From the NCBI GenBank assembly GCA_964389025.1, contig CAYMCQ010000058.1:1-25977 (forward strand): 25,977 nt of DNA, written 5' to 3'. The DNA is from CAYMCQ01 sp964389025. Lineage in GTDB: Bacteria > Verrucomicrobiota > Verrucomicrobiia > Limisphaerales > CAYMCQ01. The position numbers and the translations under genes were made by a program. The notes under the pieces are model-generated. The model was not told the origin of the DNA. It made no database searches and was given only the letters and a program-made list of their open reading frames with translations. The stretch's first letter is position 1; every line of letters begins with the position of its first letter. Positions 21,665 to 25,977 of this stretch are shown in pieces.

Positions 21665-24091
21665 TCACAATTTCTGCGCCACTTTTTCGATTGTGTAAGA
21701 TTCAATGACATCGCCGGTTTGAAAATCAGAATAATTTTCGAGACGAATGCCGCATTCCATTCCGGCGCGGACTTCGTTGACCTCGTCCTGAAACCGCCGG
21801 AGTGATTGCGCGATGCCTTCAAAAATAACATCCTTGCGGCGGCGGACGCGGACTTTGCCTTTTGCAAGCCGGCCGCTCGTGACCATGCAGCCAGCGACGG
21901 GCACGCCCTTGGACAACTCAAAAATCTTCCGGACCTCTGCGGAGCCGACGACGACTTCCTTCAAGAGCGGATCGAGCAAGCCGGCCATCGCCTCTTTCAC
22001 CTGGTCAATCAACTCGTAGATGATCGCGTAAAGTTTGATCTGCACGCCTTCGCGCTTCGCGAGGTCGGCGGCGACGCTGTCAAGCCGCGTGTGAAATCCG
22101 AGGATGACCGCATGCGAAGCTGACGCGAGCAACACGTCGGACTCGGTGATCGTGCCGACGGCGGCATGAATGATTTCGAGCGAAATTTTTTCAGAATCAA
22201 TTTTCTTGAGCGCCTCGACAATGGCCTCGACCGAGCCTTGAGCGTCGGCTTTGACGAGAAGTTTGAGCACTTTGGATTTGTTCTGTGCAAGCGTGTCGAA
22301 CAAATTTTCGAGCGTGACTTTGGAGCGGGCTTCCTGACCGATGGTTCGCGCGTCGGTGAAACGTTTTTCCGCGATTTCGCGCGCCGCCTTCTCATCTTCC
22401 ACGACGGAAAATTCCAGCCCGGCTTCAGGAATGCCATTCAGCCCGAGCACTTTCACTGCGACTGACGGGCCTGCTTCCTTGAGACGCTTGCCTTCCTCGC
22501 TGATGAGCGCGCGGACGCGGCCATAAAACGGGCCGCAAATCATGATGTCTCCGACGTGCAAAGTTCCTTTTCGGACGAGCACCGTGGCCGTCGGGCCGCC
22601 GGGTTCGAGGCCGGATTCAATGACGTTGCCGCGCGCGAGACGGTCGGGATTCGCCTTGAGTTCCAGCAACTCGGCCTGAAGTAAAACCATTTCCAGCAGT
22701 TTATCCACGCCCTGTTTGGTCAACGCCGAGCAATCCACAAAAATCGTTTCGCCGCCCCAATCGTCGGGCACGAGTTCTTTTTCCTGCAACTGTTGCCGAA
22801 CCTTCATGGGGTTCGCGTTCGGATGATCGCATTTGTTGACGGCGACAAGAATCGGAACTTTCGCGGCCTTCGCGTGGTTCAACGCTTCGACGGTTTGCGG
22901 CATCACACCATCGTTGGCCGCCACGACGAGGATGACGATGTCCGTGACCGTCGCGCCGCGCGCGCGCATGGCGCTGAACGCCTCATGGCCAGGCGTGTCG
23001 AGAAAAGTGATCTGCTGCAAATCTTTTTTGCGCTCGGGATGCGGGAACGAAATCGTGTAGGCGCCGATGTGCTGGGTGATTCCACCCGCTTCGCCCGCCG
23101 CGACATTCGCCTTGCGGATCACGTCGAGCAAACTCGTCTTGCCGTGGTCAACGTGTCCCATGATGGTCACGACCGGCGCGCGCGGCTTTAAATCTTCCGG
23201 CTTGTCGGGCTTTTCCTCGACCACAACTTCAGCGGCAACCGGCGCGTGGACAAGCGCCGCGCTGCGTTCGCGTTTTTCAACTTCAAAACGGAAACCGTAT
23301 TTCGCGCAAACTCGCTGGGCGATGAGCTCGTCAATCGCCTGATTGACGTGGGCAAGCACGCGAAGCTCCATCAGGTCCGCGATGATCTTGATGGGCTTCT
23401 GCTTCAGTTGCTCGGCGAGGTCGCGGACGACGATCGGCGGTTTGAGCGTGATGACTTTGTCCGTGACCGGCGGGACAAACTTCGGCTCGGCGGGTTTAGC
23501 CGGAGCGGGCGGTGTCTTGTGGGATCTCTGGCCGGGCATCGGCGGCCCTCCCGGCGGGCCAGAACCGCGAACGCTGCGGATGTCACCGCGTCGGATGAAA
23601 TCTGTTTTTGGCTGGCCACCACGCGCAGCAGTTTTTTCCGGCACGCGCGGCGCGGGCTTCGTTGGCAACTGGACGAAGCCGACTTTTTCCCCAATCCTGG
23701 GCCCGACTGGAACAGGCGGCGGTGGAGGCTTCGGTGGCTCGACCGGCTTGGGCGGTTCCGCGATGGCGACTGGAGGCGCGGTGATCGCAGTCACGGCCGT
23801 TTCAGTTATTGCAGCGACTTTGGGCAATTTCGGCGGCGTGACAATTTCCGGCGGTGTGGAGACGACGACAATCGGTTCGTGCGCAGGTGGCGGCGGCGGA
23901 GGAGGCGGCGCAGGCGGAGCGGCTAATTCAGGATGGTCTTTGCGGATCTCGTCTTCAAGGAATTCCGCGGTGATCTTATCGAGCGAACTGGATGGGACTT
24001 TCGCGGCAATGCCCAGCGCCTTCGCCTTGGAGAGAATTTCTTTGTTCTCCAAGCCGAGCTTTTTCGAAATGTCGTAAATACGAACGGGCAT
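21665..24091 (-). CDS. infB: Translation initiation factor IF-2
   Basis: GTPase that places initiator tRNA on the 30S subunit and joins the 50S. 808 residues. An IF2_N domain (1-52) is followed by a long proline-rich linker (about 58-210, with runs of six to seven prolines). A second IF2_N-like region (about 212-270) precedes the G domain with GHVDHGKTS (312-320), DTPGHEAF (365-372) and NKCD (419-422). Domains II to IV end in GMECGIRLENYSDFQTGDVIE near the C-terminus. The linker's proline richness gives a glycine-rich shadow frame on the other strand. It is about 100 bp from nusA and 89 bp from rbfA. Confidence 0.98.
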   Translation of the reverse strand: MPVRIYDISKKLGLENKEILSKAKALGIAAKVPSSSLDKITAEFLEDEIRKDHPELAAPPAPPPPPPPPAHEPIVVVSTPPEIVTPPKLPKVAAITETAVTAITAPPVAIAEPPKPVEPPKPPPPPVPVGPRIGEKVGFVQLPTKPAPRVPEKTAARGGQPKTDFIRRGDIRSVRGSGPPGGPPMPGQRSHKTPPAPAKPAEPKFVPPVTDKVITLKPPIVVRDLAEQLKQKPIKIIADLMELRVLAHVNQAIDELIAQRVCAKYGFRFEVEKRERSAALVHAPVAAEVVVEEKPDKPEDLKPRAPVVTIMGHVDHGKTSLLDVIRKANVAAGEAGGITQHIGAYTISFPHPERKKDLQQITFLDTPGHEAFSAMRARGATVTDIVILVVAANDGVMPQTVEALNHAKAAKVPILVAVNKCDHPNANPMKVRQQLQEKELVPDDWGGETIFVDCSALTKQGVDKLLEMVLLQAELLELKANPDRLARGNVIESGLEPGGPTATVLVRKGTLHVGDIMICGPFYGRVRALISEEGKRLKEAGPSVAVKVLGLNGIPEAGLEFSVVEDEKAAREIAEKRFTDARTIGQEARSKVTLENLFDTLAQNKSKVLKLLVKADAQGSVEAIVEALKKIDSEKISLEIIHAAVGTITESDVLLASASHAVILGFHTRLDSVAADLAKREGVQIKLYAIIYELIDQVKEAMAGLLDPLLKEVVVGSAEVRKIFELSKGVPVAGCMVTSGRLAKGKVRVRRRKDVIFEGIAQSLRRFQDEVNEVRAGMECGIRLENYSDFQTGDVIESYTIEKVAQKL

Positions 24092-24192
24092 AATCTTCTA
24101 CAACTGCAACTTCAACTGCTTTGGGCGAATGTTGCCGCATAACAATCATCGCCCGAAATGATACACCGGATTTTTTCTCAACACACGCATAA

Positions 24193-25473
24193 TCAAACGG
24201 CAGCCACATCGCCGCCAAGATTGATTCTGCGCCGGTCGGCTTCAGCCTTCGCCGCATCCATGACGGCTTGCGCCTGCTCGCCAATCTGCTCAATCGCCGC
24301 CAGATCGCTGACTTCCGCCTGCAACAAATCCTCCAGCCGCGTCAGACCGTGATGAACCAAAACGTCCGCCTGCTCTCGGGAAATTCCCGGAATCGTCGCC
24401 AATAAATCCACGGCCTCGGCAACTTTTTCCTCGAAACCTTTTGTCGTCACCACTTCCGCTTCGATGTCCACCTGCCAGCCGGTCAACTTGGAAGTCAACC
24501 GCGCGTTCTGGCCGCGTTTGCCGATGGCGAGCGAGAGCTGGTCTTCGCTCACGATGATTTTTACCTTGTTGCCGGTCGCGGCTATTTCAAAATTTTTCAA
24601 CTTGGCGGGCGCGAGCGCGTTCGTGATGAATTCCCGGACGTTGGGCGACCACTTGATGATGTCCACCTTCTCGTTGTTGAGTTCGCGGACGATATTTTTG
24701 ACGCGCTGGCCGCGCAAACCGACGCACGCGCCGACCGGGTCAACCTTTTCATCGCGCGACCAGACCGCGAGCTTGGTGCGGAAACCCGCTTCGCGAGCAA
24801 TGCCTTTGACTTCAATCGTGCCGTCGTTGATCTCGGAAACTTCGAGCTGAAAAAGTTTGATGACCAAACGCGGATCGGCGCGCGATAAAATGATGTCAGG
24901 CCCGTGCGGCCCTTGCTCGACGGCCTTGACGTAACAACGAATCCGCTCGCCGGGCTGATACTCCTCCGTCGGCACGCGCTCGCGGTTCGGCAGGATCGCC
25001 TCGTATTTTCCCAAGTCAACGATGACATCGGAGCGCTCGAATCGTCGCACCGTTCCGCTGATGATGTCGCCAACGCGGTCTTTGAACTCCGTGAAGATCA
25101 ATTGCTTCTCCGCGCGGCGGATATGTTGCATCACGCCTTGCTTCGCGAATTGCGCCGCGATGCGCCCGAACCCGGCGGGCGTCACTTCCTTTTCGATCTC
25201 ATCGCCCAGCTTCGCATCCGGCTTGATGCGGCGCGCGTCGAAGACGGAAATCTGGTCGTGCTGAGAAACCACCTTGTCCGAGACGACGAGTTTTGCGAAC
25301 GCCTTGATGTCGCCGCTCTTGGGGTCAATCACGCAACGAAGTTCGCGCGCCGGGCCGACAGCCTTTTTCGCCGCCGAGACGAGAGCCTCCTGAACAGCAG
25401 CCACCAGGACATCGCGGCTGATGCCTTTCTCTTTTTCCCAATATTCCAAAACTGCTAAAAAATCGGCGTTCAT
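24193..25473 (-). CDS. nusA: Transcription termination/antitermination factor NusA
   Basis: Binds RNA polymerase and nascent RNA, affecting pausing, termination and antitermination. 426 residues. An N-terminal RNAP-binding domain (about 1-125) is followed by an S1 domain (about 132-200, GDIISGTVRRFERSDVIVDL). KH1 contains GACVGLRGQRVKNIVREL and KH2 contains SLAIGKRGQNARLTSKL. A helix-hairpin-helix-like tail (about 350-410, LLATIPGISREQADVLVHHG) stands in place of the paired acidic repeats of E. coli NusA. It is the first gene of the operon; rimP, which usually precedes nusA, is not visible in the 500 bp upstream. The leader carries a terminator-like hairpin about 30 bp before the start, suggesting autoregulation by attenuation. 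Confidence 0.97.
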   Translation of the reverse strand: MNADFLAVLEYWEKEKGISRDVLVAAVQEALVSAAKKAVGPARELRCVIDPKSGDIKAFAKLVVSDKVVSQHDQISVFDARRIKPDAKLGDEIEKEVTPAGFGRIAAQFAKQGVMQHIRRAEKQLIFTEFKDRVGDIISGTVRRFERSDVIVDLGKYEAILPNRERVPTEEYQPGERIRCYVKAVEQGPHGPDIILSRADPRLVIKLFQLEVSEINDGTIEVKGIAREAGFRTKLAVWSRDEKVDPVGACVGLRGQRVKNIVRELNNEKVDIIKWSPNVREFITNALAPAKLKNFEIAATGNKVKIIVSEDQLSLAIGKRGQNARLTSKLTGWQVDIEAEVVTTKGFEEKVAEAVDLLATIPGISREQADVLVHHGLTRLEDLLQAEVSDLAAIEQIGEQAQAVMDAAKAEADRRRINLGGDVAAV

Positions 25474-25500
25474 AACTCGTCACCACATTCCCCATCAGGG

Positions 25501-25537
25501 AAACAAAAAAGCCGGTAGAATTGACTCTTCCGACTTT
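25501..25537 (-). terminator. Intrinsic terminator / attenuator in the nusA leader
   Basis: On the minus strand AAAGTCGGAAG (25537 to 25527) pairs with CTACCGGCTTT (25518 to 25508) around an 8-nt loop. There is one A-A mismatch and one G-U pair. A run of six U follows directly, then GUUU. It ends about 30 bp before the nusA ATG. Because it points into nusA and no gene is seen upstream within the window, it may be an attenuator rather than the end of another gene. Confidence 0.6.
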
Positions 25538-25544
25538 GGCGTGC

Positions 25545-25561
25545 CCCGAAAAGTATTCGGG
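25545..25561 (-). promoter_or_regulatory. Second leader hairpin upstream of the nusA attenuator
   Basis: CCCGAA (25545-25550) and TTCGGG (25556-25561) form a perfect 6-bp stem with a 5-nt loop, 7 bp before the terminator hairpin. It lies between the candidate promoter and the attenuator and may be part of a switching leader RNA. No known riboswitch family is recognised. Confidence 0.4.
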
Positions 25562-25587
25562 ACGTAAAATTCCGTTGTGCGACGATT

Positions 25588-25615
25588 AGATTAGATGGCT
25601 TTTATTCGCAGTCAA
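25588..25615 (-). promoter_or_regulatory. Candidate sigma-70 promoter for the nusA operon
   Basis: On the minus strand TTGACT (25615 to 25610) and TAATCT (25593 to 25588) are separated by 16 bp. The -35 is close to consensus; the -10 is weak. Transcription from about 25581 would give a leader of roughly 108 nt containing both hairpins. Confidence 0.35.
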
Positions 25616-25715
25616 GAGCAAAACCTCGGGTCACCGAACTTGCCTTGAATCCGGCTGGAAACTAACTTTCGCCTTGATTTACGTTGCAGAGAAGCGCATT
25701 CAACTTTCTTAATAT

Positions 25716-25789
25716 TGGATGCGGGGAGCCTCGGACTCGCAATCTGCGATTGTAAGGAACGCCAAGTTTGCCAATTAACTTACGCACCC
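25716..25789 (-). pseudogene. Degenerate tRNA-like sequence, possibly a tRNA-Val(UAC) remnant
   Basis: On the minus strand the ends GGGTGCG and CGCATCC form an acceptor stem with one G-U pair. AGTT/AACT form a D stem with loop AATTGGCA, and GCGAG-TCCGAGG-CTCCC forms a T arm with one mismatch. The loop CTTACAA would give anticodon TAC, but the 5' side of the anticodon stem (GGCGTTC) cannot pair properly with TCGCA. No CCA follows. It therefore looks like a decayed tRNA; it could also be an unusual functional tRNA. Confidence 0.4.
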
Positions 25790-25938
25790 TGAGATTCAAT
25801 ATGCTCATTTTCGGCAACGTTGCGATTACAAACAACGAGTTCATTTGCAATATGATTACTTCTTTGGCTTTCCTATTCTACGGCCATGTTCAAAACCATA
25901 ATAGTAAGCGACGCTCACAACTATTAATTCATAGGAAA

Positions 25939-25959
25939 TCCTCCGGCTCTGCCGGAGGA
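25939..25959. repeat. Perfect 9-bp palindrome TCCTCCGGC-TCT-GCCGGAGGA
   Basis: Arms at 25939-25947 and 25951-25959 with a 3-nt loop. There is no T-run on the plus strand; on the minus strand TTT follows, so it could end a gene lying right of the window. It could also be the hairpin end of an insertion element cut by the window edge. Confidence 0.5.
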
Positions 25960-25977
25960 CTCCCGAAGTTTGACAGC

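Larger units (their letters stand above)
25616..25977. other. AT-rich intergenic region at the right edge
   Basis: About 360 bp with no supported protein gene, visibly AT-richer than the rest of the window. It contains a degenerate tRNA-like sequence and a strong palindrome, both listed separately. The missing upstream neighbour of nusA, usually rimP, is not here. Confidence 0.6.

Noticed and set aside
23343..24077. Glycine-rich plus-strand reading opposite infB
   Set aside because: It mirrors the proline-rich linker of IF-2.
25662..25850. 62-residue minus-strand reading upstream of nusA
   Set aside because: It spans the tRNA-like sequence and reads the Arg-rich peptide typical of frames over tRNA genes.

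Overview
The window reads as a chromosomal segment of a moderately GC-rich bacterium, most likely a verrucomicrobium of the Pedosphaera/Limisphaerales type. This placement is inferred from gene content: a WD40-tailed serine/threonine kinase beside an ECF sigma factor, a MoxR-DUF58-DUF4381-BatA-BatB/C operon, and many short 7-bp tandem repeats in and between genes. No rRNA or marker tree is available here to prove it.

Left part (1-6065). A truncated aceE (pyruvate dehydrogenase E1) runs off the left edge on the minus strand. It is divergent from a short lipoate/octanoate ligase-like gene, so the two may serve the same lipoyl-dependent complex. A membrane sensor with two PAS domains and a SpoIIE-type PP2C phosphatase follows, then a complete tRNA-Leu(UAA). 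Middle-left (6066-10783). A weakly coding stretch holds three tiny minus-strand ORFs chained by ATGA overlaps, the first a one-helix membrane peptide. Upstream of them on the same strand are a 1096-residue kinase with two predicted seven-bladed WD40 propellers and its ECF-type sigma factor.

Centre (10889-18452, minus strand). This is an aerotolerance-like (Bat) operon: MoxR ATPase, DUF58, DUF4381, BatA (VWA), BatB fused to a TPR region, and a Q-rich secreted protein. Between moxR and DUF58 the operon has been invaded. It carries an AT-richer gene coding an IF-2 N-terminal domain joined to a His-rich HNH-like tail, then a 27-codon remnant duplicating the DUF58 start, then an opposite-strand ParE/RelE-type toxin-antitoxin pair. 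An 80-bp direct repeat brackets the toxin-antitoxin pair. The DUF58 gene also carries an in-frame palindromic repeat.

Right part (18592-25473, minus strand). This is the classical translation/transcription operon nusA-infB-rbfA-nrnA(DHH)-truB-ribF with very tight spacing. Its leader contains a candidate promoter and a canonical intrinsic terminator only about 30 bp before nusA, which suggests attenuation. Beyond it lies an AT-rich region with a degenerate tRNA-Val-like sequence and a strong palindrome at the right edge.
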